From NCBI GenBank assembly GCA_029215795.1, contig JARDYH010000002.1, positions 10,781,001 through 10,845,000 on the forward strand: a stretch of DNA of 64,000 nucleotides. The letters are read 5' to 3'. Below the pieces are notes generated by a model. That model worked only from the letters and a program-made list of their open reading frames with translations. It searched no databases and was not told the DNA's origin. Positions 52,245-63,559 of the stretch are shown here, piece after piece. The position numbers were made by a program, and so were the translations under genes. Source of the stretch: Anniella stebbinsi. Taxonomy: Eukaryota > Chordata > Lepidosauria > Squamata > Anniellidae. How positions within the stretch are numbered: position 1 is the stretch's first letter; each line of letters starts with the position of its first letter.

Positions 52245-52870
52245 TGGCCCAACATTAAAATCTATTGTGTCCCTGGTGAGCTACCATATGTGGCTGAAGA
52301 GACATATTGAGCCTGATGGGTCTAAAAATGGGCAGGCCCAATTTAGAGAGTAAAAGGAAAGGCCGTGATTTTGAGTCATGCAGTTTTGCAAATACAACAG
52401 CTGGAATCACGTAATTGCCGATGGAGAGCCATCTATTCTGTTACAGTTGACTGCAGCATACAGATACAATTTTCCTCTTCTTTGCTTCTTTGCTTCGGGT
52501 CGCATTGCTACCTCTGATATTTGGAAATGAACGCAGTGCGGGGGCGCACAACCCGCAAGCGCAGGGGTGCTTAACCCGCAGCCCCTCCCCCAGTCCTGTT
52601 GTGCAGTTCTCCTAAGTCCCCACAGCCGGTGCTGTGACAGCAGCCAACAATAAAAAACCCATGGCAGCATGGGGCGAAGGGCAGCGGCGAAGCAGGATCG
52701 GGGGCACAGAGGAGGCTGCCTCCCCAGTGACCCCCAAGCAGCCTGGATTGGCCAGTTTGAAGCTGCAATCGGGTCAGCACGGCTGGAGCTGGGGGGGGGG
52801 CGCAGCCCCGATGGCTGCTTTATCGTCACTAATAGCAGCGGTAAAGCAGTGATCAGGCTGGGATTGCTGG
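52245..52870. other. No gene seen
   Basis: Moderately GC-rich with a 229-codon minus frame (53096-52407) that runs through the (GT)n(GA)n tract and has no domain. No ST8SIA5 exon 1 signature was found. Confidence 0.35.
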
Positions 52871-52877
52871 GTGTTTG

Positions 52878-52878
52878 A

Positions 52879-52953
<75 letters not shown>
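52878..52953. repeat. (GT)n(GA)n compound microsatellite
   Basis: About 20 GT units followed by about 16 GA units. Confidence 0.93.
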
Positions 52954-52957
<4 letters not shown>

Positions 52958-53247
52958 AATGAGAATGAGAATGAATGAGCTTATGCAGGCTATTCCTGCT
53001 TGTACATCCATTTGGATGCTTCCAAATGCTACGTGAGTCAATGGGAGCGCTCCAGCCAAATTCAGCTCTGATCCATCCTAGAGCCAAGCAAGACAATCAA
53101 TTGCCAAGGCTAAAAGGAGAGGCAGGAAATAAAGGCCAAAGGAGGGAGAAAAGGGCAGAGGCTAGAGGAAAGGGGCAGACTGTTTTGGAGGGAGGAGGGA
53201 CAGCCCGGTGGCAACCACGGCCTGGCCAAAGGGTTAAGGGTTTACGG

Positions 53248-53395
53248 GAAGTGGCCGTAGCTCAGGGGTAGAGCACTCACTTTGCACCCGGGAGGCCCTG
53301 AGCTGAATCGTCAGCATCTCCACCCAACGGGATATCAGGCAACAAGGCTGGGAAAGAGGGAATCTGCCTAATACCTTGGAGAGCTGTTAGCAATT
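53248..53395 (+). mobile_element. tRNA-derived SINE
   Basis: A box GTGGCCGTAGCTCAGGGGTAGAGCA and a B-box-like CCCTGAGCTGAATCGTC, then GGCTGGGAAAGAGGGAATCTGCC. The lack of a tRNA-like 3' acceptor fold and the SINE body argue against a tRNA gene. Confidence 0.7.
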
Positions 53396-53428
53396 CGATT
53401 AAATGGAATAAAGAGGCAAAGTCTCAGC

Positions 53429-53527
53429 GGCCCTGTTCAGGAGACACCTTTAACCACGGTGCTTAAGCCAAAAAGCCTTAAGCACCGTGGTTAAAGCCGT
53501 GGTTTAAGGCGTCTTCTGAACAGGGCC
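53429..53527. mobile_element. 99-bp fold-back element
   Basis: GGCCCTGTTCAGGAGACACC pairs with GGCGTCTTCTGAACAGGGCC, with inner ACCACGGTGCTTAAG/CTTAAGCACCGTGGT. Nearly the whole unit is one hairpin. Confidence 0.8.
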
Positions 53528-53971
53528 AGCATGTTGGAAAAGAGCTCTGTGTGCACGTGTATGATTTTATTCCAAGAAGTAGCTGTGACATTTATCTCAG
53601 ATCACTTGCTGGTGCTGCCCCTGTCTTGCCTTTACTATTAGGCCCCACAGCTCCACAGCCCAGCAACCCGGCCTCAGACAACGTCCTTGTCCCCGCTGCC
53701 ATCAGGTACTTTCCTCAGGTACGCCTAAAGACCACACCAGTTGATGTAATTCAACAAGATTTTATTAACATAAGTGTATTGCGTGAACAAGCTTATTGGT
53801 TTCTTCAGTAGAATTGCGTAATGGTTTCAAGTACAAAGCTTAATAGTTTCTGTCAAAGTTCTTATACGTTTCAAACGGTTCTGTAACTAACTGTTCTTAC
53901 AGCTAAACTTCTCTCTCACATTATAAATCAAACACTTCACTTTTCCTCAAATACTACTCAATACATCACAG

Positions 53972-54362
53972 GAGCCTCATGCGTTTTGGCCTGGAGCATG
54001 GGCTTTCTTCAGAGGTTACGTTAAAGAAAGGAGGAAGAGACACAAGCAGGTTAAGTATACATTTAAGAATACAGTTTAAAACGTTCATTTTAAAAACATC
54101 AAAATAATGCTGGCTGGGACATGTTGGGAGTTGTAGGACTGTTTTCTGTCTAAACATGCATAGGATTACATCCTTCTTCTGTTTTTAAATCAATGCCCGC
54201 AGAGATCTCTCAAAAACCCACAGGATTCATCTTGGAGACTATATATTTTTTTAAAAAACATATTCTTAAATGTATATTTATGCACTTTTTGTGCCTTTCT
54301 TCTTTCTTTAATCTAGCCGCTGAAGAAGGCTCATGTTCAGGACCAAAACACGTAAGGCTACT
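53972..54362. mobile_element. Inverted pair of Penelope-like end sequences with degenerate hammerhead motifs
   Basis: GCCGCTGAAGAAGGCTCATG to CAGGACCAAAACACGTAAGGC (54317-54360, plus) and its inverted relative at 53975-54014 share the layout CTGAAGA, a short stem-loop, then AAAAC. This resembles a decayed hammerhead ribozyme core (CTGANGA ... GAAA) as found in Penelope-like element ends. The arms are followed by shared AAGAAAGGAGGAAG-type sequence. A further fold-back element (54108-54175) lies between them. Function is unlikely because the GAAA is altered to AAAA. Confidence 0.45.
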
Positions 54363-54570
54363 TCTTGGAATAAAACCAAATGTACATTATTATTATTTTC
54401 AACAACCTGAGACTTTTTCTCTTTAGTCCACTGGATCATTTTGGATGTTCCCCAGTTTTGTTTTACGCCAAAACTCCCATCCTCCCCAGCCAGGGAATGG
54501 CCAACAGGAGTGGACTAGGTTAGGCAAGGCTCAATTAGACAATGCTCAGCTGGAGACACCAGATGATCTG

Positions 54571-54785
54571 AGAACATAGGAACACGGGAACGTCGGAAGC
54601 GGCCTTGTACTGAGTCAGAGCATTGGTCTATCTAGACCAGTATTGTCGACACAGACTGGCAGCTGCTTTCAAGGATTTCAGGCAGGATTCTTTCCTTGCC
54701 CTACCTGGAGAAGCCGGGGATCAAATTTGAGACCTACCGCATGCAAAGCAGGTGCTCTATCCTACTGAGCTATGGCCCCTACCCT
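54571..54785 (-). mobile_element. tRNA-derived SINE
   Basis: On the minus strand: GGGCCATAGCTCAGTAGGATAGAGCACC, B box in GGTCTCAAATTTGATCC, body, and tail GGCCGCTTCCGACGTTCC. Full-length by comparison with 12888-13235. Confidence 0.78.
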
Positions 54786-54789
54786 TAGG

Positions 54790-55475
54790 CATAAGACAGC
54801 TCCATGTATCCCCTTTAGTTTTAAAATGCTGTAGAAAAACTAGCACCTTTTTCCTCTAGCTATAGCAGGTTTTGCAGCTGGGGGTGGGAGGTGGGGAGAG
54901 AACAGGGCTGAGTTCTCCGCAAGACCACACTGAGATGTGAAAATCAGAGGCTTAACATCACTTTGTGCTCATATTCAGAGCCAGAGAATAGCATGACGAT
55001 TAGGAAAACGCTGGGAGGGAAATAAATGACCCGTAATTGGCACTGTTGAATATACTTGCTACCTAGAGAATTGCCCACCGGGTATCCCAAGTCTTTAACA
55101 GCTGCTAGAGTTTTAGCAATCGGAGCTCTTCCTGCTGCGGTGATGAATTGATGGTCAAACAGTCAGTGGCTATTACAGATCAGGCAGCCGTAGATCACAA
55201 TAATGACGACATTAACAGCTTATGATTTATAAAGCATTTTACACGCATTATTTCAGTGTTCCTTACAAATCCTCTGTAAGGTAGGTCTGTCCTATTATCC
55301 CCATATTGCAGGCGGAAGGGTTGAGGCTAAGAGAAAGCAGTGTGTCTCAGGAGTTCAAGATACCAACTCAAGGAATCTGAGATGGCTTCCTAACCCAATA
55401 GGAGCCTTACCAGGCAGGCAGGCATATGGCAACACTAACTGCCCATTAATAGGCTGCTGTCCCTTACCCCAGACC
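54790..55475. other. Nothing recognised
   Basis: Around 55225-55330 a tract reading TTATAAAGCATTTTACACGC and TATTATCCCCATATTGCAG may be an old ancient-repeat remnant. No gene is seen. Confidence 0.35.
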
Positions 55476-55734
55476 AGCCTTGTTTAGTCTGGTGCCCTCC
55501 AGATGTTCTGGACTACAATTCCCATAATCCCCGGTCAGCGCGCCCAAATGGAAGGCTGCCCTAGACTTTGGTGACATACCTTCAAACCCCCCGATATGGT
55601 GGGCCCAACTCCCCATTTAAGTTAAAGAAGATGATTTTTATGCTGGAGCTGAGCAAGAATTTCTTCCTAAAAATCTTTTTTGGCTCAAATGCTGAAGTTA
55701 GAGGATAGTTGCAAAAAACTTTTGCCAGTGACAA

Positions 55735-55757
55735 ACACACACACACACACACACACC
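55735..55757. repeat. (AC)n microsatellite
   Basis: About 11 CA units. Confidence 0.85.
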
Positions 55758-56130
55758 CCTTCGGGGCTATTGCCTGTTTCATAGTCCTGAAAGTGGTGGC
55801 AATTGTAATCTTGGGAGCACTTGCGGCTTTCACCCCCAACCCCAAGGCTCCAGAGTGAACTGCCTTCATTTTTAACTGGCTTCATGATGGCGCCACATCA
55901 TCAGATGCTGCGGCAATCTGTATGTGGGCAATACTTCCTGCCCTCACTCGAAGCCTTGTGGGTTTTATTAAAGAGTGGTACCCAAAAGCAGCCGAGAGCT
56001 TGATCACTACCCACCCCAAATTACTGAAATGCTGCCCTGAAACTTTGCAGCCCAGAAAGAGCCCGGCATTGTTGAAGGAAGGGGGTTGGCTCGACACTAT
56101 TTCAGACAAAGATTGAGCTCTTCTACTTTT

Positions 56131-56163
56131 AAACAAACAAACAAACAAACAAACAAACAAACA
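56131..56163. repeat. (AAAC)n microsatellite
   Basis: About eight AAAC units. Confidence 0.88.
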
Positions 56164-56516
56164 CACTGCCTTACCAGGGCTTTCTGCTTCCATTTTCATT
56201 CTGGGATTACAAGCCACTCAATTACCCAGGTAGCCAGGTGGTTTGAATTGAATACTTCCTGTCTCTGCATGTTCCATTCAACTCAATAAAACAGCACCGT
56301 CTAGTGGCAGAATTGTAGTGCAATGCCAACTTTACACCATGCCAATTTTGCAGATTTTTTTTTTTAAGCTGATTATCTCTGTGTTTTCTGATAGCGGGAT
56401 AATGGGGGTGGGGTGGGGTGGGGAATAGCGCAGGAGATGTCCTGGACGTTGACAATGTCATGTAATGGACCTGAAAACTTTCATGACTGGCCAATCATGA
56501 GTGTTTAGAAATGCTC

Positions 56517-56690
56517 TTAGACCACTGGTCTATCTAGCCCAGTAAAGTCAACTCTGATCTGTGGGGTCTCTCCAGGGATTCGGGCAGGGGCCTTTCTCAC
56601 CCCTGAGCCCAGACATCCTGGGCATCGAACCCGGAACCTTCTGCATGCAAAGGACGTGCTCCACCCCTCAGCTCTAGCGCCTCCCCTTCA
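56517..56690 (-). mobile_element. tRNA-derived SINE
   Basis: Minus strand: GCTCTAGAGCTGAGGGGTGGAGCACG head, TTCCGGGTTCGATGCCC B box, and an end near TGGGCTAGATAGACC. Confidence 0.7.
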
Positions 56691-56694
56691 GATT

Positions 56695-57230
56695 GTCGGT
56701 GGCCGCCCCCTGCTGCGTTCAGACACACTGTGCGTTCCTGTACCTGGTGCCTGTGTCAGGACCGCTTCTCAGAGCTCCGCCATCCGTGAAATTGAGGCTG
56801 CCGGTCCAGTTGGCTTTTTCCTCTCCACTGTGCCAGCTAAACTGCAGCCCACTAGCAAGAAAACGAGGCAATTGATATTTCACATCAATCAGCGGCTCAG
56901 TTCTTTTCAGCATCGATTATACGGTGGACAGAACACATTTCTCCAAAAGACAGGAATGAATGAGAGGGCCCATAACTCATGGCTTTATTGTTAAAACTCA
57001 GGGTGCCATGTATGTGTTGTCGTTTCACCTTGAAAATATTAAAATATTATTTTTCAATTAGTTAAGCTGCCCTGCAGAATCTAAGGTATTTTTTTCCCCA
57101 ATGCTAGCAGACCTAAAATGCCTAAAAATCCATTTTAAAAAGAAAAAGAAAACAAACACGAAACGAGCCCATTTCTCTTTCAGATTTTACTCTTTGTTTC
57201 CACAAGTTCAGTACAACATAAATCAGAGGT
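56695..57230. other. Nothing recognised
   Basis: Short domainless frames only (up to 112 codons). Confidence 0.35.
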
Positions 57231-57370
57231 GGGCAACGTGCAGTTCTCCAGAAGTGTTAGAGTAAAGCTCCCATTGTCCCCAGCCAACATGGCCATTGGG
57301 AGGATGGGAATTGCAGTCCAACAACATCTGAAGTAGCCCTATGGCCACCTTCAAGCCATGATGGCTAAAC

Positions 57371-57541
57371 ATCTGGCCACTCTACAAAAGAGGGAAGGGC
57401 TCCTGCAGCTTTAACTGTTGTCATGAAGAGGGCATTTGACCAGGTGCTGCATGCATAGAAATGACACCTGCTGAAATTCCCTCTTCATCACAACAGTTAA
57501 AGCTGCAGGAGCCCTGTCCTCTTTTGTATCTGGTCACTCTA
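57371..57541. mobile_element. Fold-back element (GTGACCA-related ends), short form
   Basis: CTACAAAAGAGGGAAGGGCTCC to GAGCCCTGTCCTCTTTTGTATCTGG. The outer 60 bases of each half are complementary. Confidence 0.75.
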
Positions 57542-57544
57542 TGG

Positions 57545-58690
57545 GTTGCCAGCCAGCTCAACCCCCTGAACTTTCAGGGGAAGGTGTGGATGAAGCTATA
57601 CAGGCAGGCCCACTTGCATTCCCAGAGCCGACACACACACATAGCTGCATCCGCATAGAGTTCTGTTTATACCTTCCGCTGAATGCATGGAGGTCAGAGG
57701 GGCAGGCCCAGTGGGTACAATCCTGCTGCATGAAGGGCAGAGGATCAAGCCAGGCCCTTCGATACGTTACCTCCTATGCCACCAACACTCTGACTTTCAA
57801 CCAATCCTAAGGCAAAGGCCACAGAACTGGCCTGCTTTCTGTCAGGTGACTGCAGAACCTCAAGGCGGTCAGATGACCTTGCTGACCAATGGAGAGGCAC
57901 CAGACCCTATAAAAGCTTTTGTTCTAGGTTTGCCCAGCAGATTGAACAATTGGTCCTACCAGGAAGGATTGCAGAGGGTGGCTTTCATTTTGCCTCTCAT
58001 TAGCTCTGCATTGCCTCCCCAAATTGGTATTTGACCTCCAGCCTGCCCATGGCTATGTCCCCCAACCTCTGGCCTTCAATTCCTCTTTGCCTAATTTGGA
58101 ACCTGAACTCCCATTCATTCACGGTCTCGCCTGCTGCTCTGGCTCATATTCCCATCACTCTGTGTCAGGCATTGACTCTGGGGCAGCCTGTCACAAGGTA
58201 GGCCACAAGGTAGACCCCAAGCCTGGCCCTGTGCTCCTGCATGCATTCAAAGAGCAGCTTAAAGGTGGGAAGAGGGCTAAAGGCCTGGAAACCCTACTTA
58301 CAAGGGGTAGCAGTGGGATCAATACAAACACCGCAAGAACCCATCCCTCTTTCAAAATGCCTTCAACTCTCTGGAGGGAAAAAAAAAACACTCTTGGGGC
58401 GGAACGGGAATCTCTTGTCTCCAGAATTATCCTCTAGCAGTGTCCCAGCTAGTATTGAACCCAATGCAGTGTAAACGTTTCTCAAGCAGAATGCCACCTG
58501 GATCCTCTGTGCATTGGCTCCTGGGACCTGACAAGGACACTGCAGTCTCAGGAGGCTTGCAACCTTCAGGTGCTACTGAAAGACAGTGCTGAAGGGCATC
58601 CTCTTTTGCGGGGCACACAACTCTGTTTGGGAAAAGTGTTTTTGACTGTGCGGAGTTTCTGTAAACAGAAACAAACTGGTGGGCAAGGGA
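57545..58690. other. Nothing recognised
   Basis: Frames of up to 137 codons (58024-58437) show no domain. No ST8SIA5 exon 1 was recognised. Confidence 0.35.
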
Positions 58691-58696
58691 TAGGTA

Positions 58697-58795
58697 TAGA
58701 ATCATAGAATCATAGAGTTATAGAATTGTGGAGTCGAAAGGGATCACAAGGATCATCCATCCAGTCTAACCCTCTACAATGTGTAGTAATGGGTG
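58697..58795 (-). mobile_element. CR1 LINE 3' end
   Basis: GAATCATAGAATCATAGAG is the complement of the CR1 terminal repeat TTCTATGATTCTATGA. A short, diverged 3' UTR follows. Confidence 0.82.
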
Positions 58796-58879
58796 GACAA
58801 CTTGCAGCCCTCAACCCAATTTCCAAAGACTTCTGCAAGAGATAAAAATGTAAGAGCATAACTGCTTTAAGTTGAATTT

Positions 58880-59081
58880 TTTAACTGAACTTTTGGCTGG
58901 GATTAAAGTTTAAAATGTTTTGAATATTAGTTGTTTTTATGTTTTATGGTTTTAAATTTTGTATATTGAAATTTTGTTTATTGACTTTTTAATGTTCAAC
59001 CTTTTAATTTTTGTAAACCGCCCAGAGAGCTTCGGCTATGGGGCGGTATATGAATGTAATGAATAACAATAATAAATAATA
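58880..59081 (+). mobile_element. L2-like LINE 3' end
   Basis: AT-rich 3' UTR, then GTAAACCGCCCAGAGAGCTTCGG at 59015 and an AATAACAATAATAAATAAT tail: a close match to the end of the intact LINE at 6600-6668. Confidence 0.85.
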
Positions 59082-59278
59082 AGGAGCCATGCTGGATCAA
59101 ACCAAGGTCCATCTAATCCAACAGTCTGTTCACACCGTGGCCAACCAGCTGCCCACTGGAAGCCTCCAATCAGGACACAGCCATCAGGACTAGTAGCCGT
59201 TGATAGCCTTCTCCTTCAGGAATTTGTCTAATCCCCTTTTAAAGCCATCCAAATTGGTAGCCATCACCACAGTCTTCC
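59082..59278 (-). mobile_element. CR1-like LINE 3' fragment
   Basis: AGGAGCCATGCTGGATCAAACC to CCATCCAAATTGGTAGCC; same subfamily as 50985-51265. Confidence 0.68.
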
Positions 59279-59628
59279 AGCACAATCAGTTCAGAATAAC
59301 AACAATCTGTCTATGGCAGCCTACTGGGCAGGGAGGAAAGAGGGAGGGAGAGAAGGGGCTGGCAGGCAGAGAAAAGGGCCAAGTGGGAAGAAAGAAGGGG
59401 AATGCCCGGCCCACAGTAAGCATGTGACTCTGGCAGATGGTTCCCCACCCAGAGTGATGAGATGCTAAACCAGGTGTCAGGTCAGGGCAGGTATGTAAGA
59501 AGTCATTAAACCAGCATTTTTAAATGCAGTAAACCACTTTGAAGACATGATGAGAAGCAAAAAAAAAAAAAAGGGGGGGAGTGAGATGCAAATCTTGAAT
59601 ATAAACAAATACAGTGTGAAATTTTTAA

Positions 59629-59890
59629 TAGGGTGACCCTATGAAAAGGAGGACAGGACTCCTGTATCCTTAACAGTTACATAGAAAAGGGTATTTCAGC
59701 AGGTGTCGTTTGTATGCATGCAACACCTGGTGAAATTCCCTCTTCGTCACAACAGTTAAAGCTGCAGGAGCCCTGCCCTCTTTTGTATCTGGTCATTTTA
59801 GCTATACTCCTGCAGCTTAGCTGTTGTGATGAAGAGGGCATTTCACCAGGTGCTGCATGCATATAAATGATACTTGCTGAAATTCCTATT
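59629..59890. mobile_element. Fold-back element (GTGACC ends), long form, 3'-truncated
   Basis: TAGGGTGACCCTATGAAAAGG start; head-to-head junction near 59805; the second arm breaks off after GAAATTCCTATTTTT. Confidence 0.72.
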
Positions 59891-60025
59891 TTTATACCAT
59901 CCTTTTGTTTTTACTATTGTCCCACGAAAGTTCATAGTAAGTTATGCCATAAAGATACAGTCAAGATAGAAAGAATGAAACAAGTGATTAAAACAGCAGA
60001 CTGAGATATTACATCTAAATATGGA

Positions 60026-60200
60026 GCTAGGGCGATCATAGGAAAAGGAGGACAGGGCTCCTACAGCTTTAACTGTTGTGATGAAGAGGGAATTTCACCA
60101 GGTGCTGCATGCATAGAAATTACACCTGCTGAAATTCCCTTTTTTATACAATTGTTAAAGATATGGGAGTCCTGTCCTCCTTTTCATATAGTCACCCTAC
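60026..60200. mobile_element. Fold-back element (GTGACC ends), short form
   Basis: CTAGGGCGATCATAGGAAAAGG to TTTTCATATAGTCACCCTA. Confidence 0.75.
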
Positions 60201-60534
60201 CTAAAAGGCTTTGGAGAATGACTATTTTTTTGCCTGGCACCTTTGGGATAACTAAGTTGGCACCAGGCAAGCTTCTGGAGGGAGAGACTGACAGCTGAAA
60301 ATGACCTCTCCCTGGTTACCACCTGTCTCATCTCCAGCAGTGGGGGGAACCCCAAGGAGAGCATCAGCAGATGATCTCTATGTCCATGCAGGTTATGGAA
60401 CATAAATAAGTTAAGAGAACATTCTCAGTCTAGGGTCTTTTCCCATCCTCACTTCTCCCATCCTAGGCCAGCAATAAGCTATCTCACAGTTAATACTGGA
60501 AAAGCAATTTGTACTCTAGGGCAAGGAGCGCAGA

Positions 60535-60655
60535 ACCTCTGGCTCCAGATGTTGCTGAACAACAAGTCCCATCATCCCTGACCATTGGCAATGCTGGCTG
60601 GGGTTGATGGAAACTGGTGTCCAACAACATCTGGAGGACCATTGGTTCCCCAACC
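60535..60655. repeat. Fold-back repeat, 'cagatgttgctgaacaa' family
   Basis: CTCTGGCTCCAGATGTTGCTGAAC pairs with TGTCCAACAACATCTGGAGGACC; the centre is GCAATGCTGGCTGGGGTTGATGG. A more degraded copy follows at 60925-61040. Confidence 0.7.
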
Positions 60656-61242
60656 CTGGTCTAGTGGTTTTATACCAGTTTAAGTGTCATGGCTTCCCTC
60701 AAAGAATCCTGGGAACTGTGGTTTGGTAAGGATCCTCTGCGAGAGATCCTTAGCCACTGCTCCCCTCACAAAACTCTGACTCTCAAGGTTCCCTGAGCAG
60801 AAACAATGGCAGCCAAACTACCTTAAGACTGCAGCCTTCTGTTGCAAGAGCAAAAGACAACTAGATAAGGCAAGAGTTCCCATCATACTTAGGACTCATA
60901 TTTTCAGGAACCATGGACAGAAAGTAGATCTCCAGATGATTGGGACTTCAACTCCCTAAAGCCCCTGCCAGAATGGCCAACAGTCAGGAATTCTGGAAGC
61001 TGAAGTCCAAAATATCTGGAGATTGACTTTGTGCCCACCCCTGCTCTAGAAGAATGGAATTCCACAGTTGCAGGATAACAATTGCTATTATCTGTGTTGG
61101 TCCATTAGGACGGGGTTTGGGGGCTGGAGGAAGAGACACAAGACCAGTAATATAAGGATCAACTAAAATGCCCAAAAGTAGTGAACTAGCTTTTACGTTC
61201 ACCTACTCAAACTTCTGCAGTTAACTATTGTAGAACAGTTAG

Positions 61243-61606
61243 TGGGGATGTTCACACAACACGCTAACCCACACTCAAAAGTTGAGTGTGGGTTGCTCTT
61301 GAACTGTGAATTGTTTGTTGAACCATGGGTTAGTGTGTTGTCTGAACCCAAGACATTTTCCGCAGGGTGGTTTGTTAACCACCCTGAACAACCCAAAAAT
61401 AAACTATGGGTTCTCAAGATGGCTTGTTCGAGAAAAATAAGCCAGACTGCCTGGTTAACAAGCCACCCTGCAGAAAATGTCCTGGGTTCAGACTACATGC
61501 TAACCCATGGCTGAACTATCAACCCATGGTTCAACAATCAACCCATGGTTCAACAACAACCCACATTTAACCACTTACTGTGGGTTAGTGTGTTGTGCGA
61601 ATCCAG
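61243..61606. mobile_element. Fold-back element of about 365 bp, 'aacccacac' family
   Basis: GGATGTTCACACAACACGCTAACCCACA pairs with TGTGGGTTAGTGTGTTGTGCGAATCC. Inner arms repeat CCATGGGTTAG, ACATTTTCCGCAGGGTGG and their complements. No coding capacity. Confidence 0.82.
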
Positions 61607-61647
61607 TCATTGAGAACCTCTATTTAGATGCTTTTGTCATACCAAGG

Positions 61648-61865
61648 GGCCGACGCTTAGAAGTCAAGCACATGCTTTGGAAGCAGGAAATCCAAGGTTC
61701 AACCCTTACCATTTCCACTTAACAGGATCAGGTAACAAGTAAAGCGAATGACATCTGCATGAGATGCTGCAGGGCTGCCACCAACCAGAATAGAACATAT
61801 TTGGCTAAGCTCGTTGGACCAAAGACTTGACCTAGCATAAGACAACTTCCTGTATTCATAAGAAC
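61648..61865 (+). mobile_element. tRNA-derived SINE, diverged
   Basis: CACATGCTTTGGAAGCAGGAA, CCAAGGTTCAACCCTTACC (B box), AACAGGATCAGGTAACAAG, GAGATGCTGCAGGGCTGCC, GACAACTTCCTGTATTC. Confidence 0.65.
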
Positions 61866-61869
61866 TTGT

Positions 61870-62860
61870 TATCAAACAGATGGTACAAGAAGATGACCCT
61901 CTTACCTGGAAAAATGTAAAAAAAAAAAAAAAAGGAAACCCTTATACACACACAAGTATTCTCAAGTGGTACAGTTCCAAGAGGACTATGCCATGTGCTT
62001 TCCTCCAAAGGGGTGGTCTAATTTTCAGGCCAAGAGCTAAAGATTTCCCTATGGCCAACCAGAGAGCTTCCCTGTGTAGGAGAGAGTTGGATGTGGACTC
62101 TTCCGGCCAAATGCAGAATTCTGCCAGATGTGTATCACACTGCCTATACCTAGGTTCATAACTACATCCTGATTTGAACTCCCTTAGCATCTGCAAGGCT
62201 TAACTGGATCCCCCTTCACTTGCTGCTCTCTGAAGGGCAAGTATGTTAAGCCTTTCCCCATATGATACATCTTTTCACTCCCCAAATTAGTCTGGCTGAT
62301 CTTCCGCTGGCCTTCTTCCAGAAGAGGGGGGCTGTGTGAGATCGACATCTGTTAAACTTGGTGCCCTGACAATCGTCACTCCAGGTCAAGAGCGATTGCA
62401 GATTGGAATTATCCGCCATCTTTTAGAATTGCTCCTCTTTCATCCACCGCCAAACCATTTCTGGATCAGGACGCCTGCAGTCATTATGCAATACCTGAAC
62501 TGGGTCAAGGAGGCAGTTGGATGTTTTCATTTTCTTGGAGTTTGTTTGTTTGTTTTGCAGAGTAGGTGCTGTCACCCACTTCAAAGAGATGCTGGGAGAT
62601 TCCTGATGGGAACATTTTCACAAGTACGGTCACAGGTGACTCAATCACACTCTGACTATCCTGCCATTTTAATATGATTATTTAGATCTGCAGTATTTTT
62701 ATTCTTATGGCCCTCTGACCAAGTTGTTTATTGCTCTGGAGCATTTTGATCTCTTGATCAGTGTTTCAAAGTGATTTCTTTTGATTTTTATAGTCATTTT
62801 ATTTGCCACTTCTCAATTTTTTGTTTTATTTCAACTGTGATAATGTAATTTAAAAGGAAA
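61870..62860. other. Nothing recognised
   Basis: An A run at 61918-61933 and a short GTTT repeat at about 62544. No domain-bearing frame was found. Confidence 0.35.
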
Positions 62861-62864
62861 CCTG

Positions 62865-63066
62865 GTGCGGTATAGTGGTTAGGAAGTTGGCCTGAGCCCT
62901 GGGTTCAAATCCCTACTCAGCCATGAAGTTCACTGGGTGACTTTGGGCCAATCGCTGACTCTCAGCCCAACCTACTTCACAGGGTTGTTGTGTGGATAAA
63001 ATGGATGAGTATACATATGCCGCCTTGGTCTCCTTGGAGGAAGTGCGGTACATAAATGTAATAAAT
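62865..63066 (+). mobile_element. CORE/MIR-like SINE, full length
   Basis: Pol III head GGTGCGGTATAGTGGTTAGGA, B box GGGTTCAAATCCC, CORE-like CACTGGGTGACTTTGGGCC and GGGTTGTTGTGTGGATAAAATGG, then a LINE-like tail CCGCCTTGGTCTCCTTGGAGG with (AAATA)n. The CORE segment is the part shared with vertebrate MIR-type SINEs. Confidence 0.8.
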
Positions 63067-63139
63067 AAATAAACAAGCAAACAAACAAATGTAGCAAATA
63101 AAATTATTATTATTATTATCATATTTTCTTGCTTGTGGC

Positions 63140-63298
63140 CTTTTTTCTAGACGGACATGACGGGCTTTGCCAAGTCATGCTGTCTTTTACTGATTCAGAA
63201 ATTTCCTGACTATTCAGCATGTTTTAAGTATGGCTGCTTTCTGGATGTTGGTGTGGATGTATTTTGGTAGGCCCAGTTTCTGAAGGTTTTCTGTATGG
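63140..63298 (-). mobile_element. R4-like LINE 3' piece
   Basis: Minus strand: CAGAAACTGGGCCTACCAAAATACATCCACACC (LPKYIHTNIQKAA-like) to CCCGTCATGTCCGTC. Begins after (ATC)n, as at 35218. Confidence 0.6.
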
Positions 63299-63300
63299 TT

Positions 63301-63302
<2 letters not shown>

Positions 63303-63347
<45 letters not shown>
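63303..63347. repeat. (GAT)n microsatellite
   Basis: About 14 GAT units between the R4-like piece and an L2-like tail (63348-63415, TTGCCTAGAGAACTGC then (AAAT)n). Confidence 0.92.
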
Positions 63348-63349
<2 letters not shown>

Positions 63350-63474
63350 GTATGTTGCCTAGAGAACTGCTGTTATTGGGGAATTGATAAATTGAATAAA
63401 TAAATAAATAAAGGTTCACATTTCCTTTTGGATGGTTAAATAAATTCAAGGGTATTTATCACTAAGTAGTCCAT

Positions 63475-63522
<48 letters not shown>

Positions 63523-63557
63523 GTAGGTAGGTAGGTAGGTAGGTAGGTAGGTAGGTT
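63475..63557. repeat. (GAAA)n(GGTA)n compound microsatellite
   Basis: About 12 GAAA/AAAG units, then about nine GTAG units. Confidence 0.93.
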
Positions 63558-63559
63558 GG

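Noticed and set aside
52407..53096. A 229-codon minus-strand frame
   Set aside because: It passes through the (GT)n(GA)n microsatellite and has no recognisable domain, signal or splice context.
53248..53320. Possible tRNA gene (good A-box-like sequence)
   Set aside because: No acceptor-stem pairing or CCA-adjacent terminator; the same head occurs in other SINE copies followed by the SINE body.
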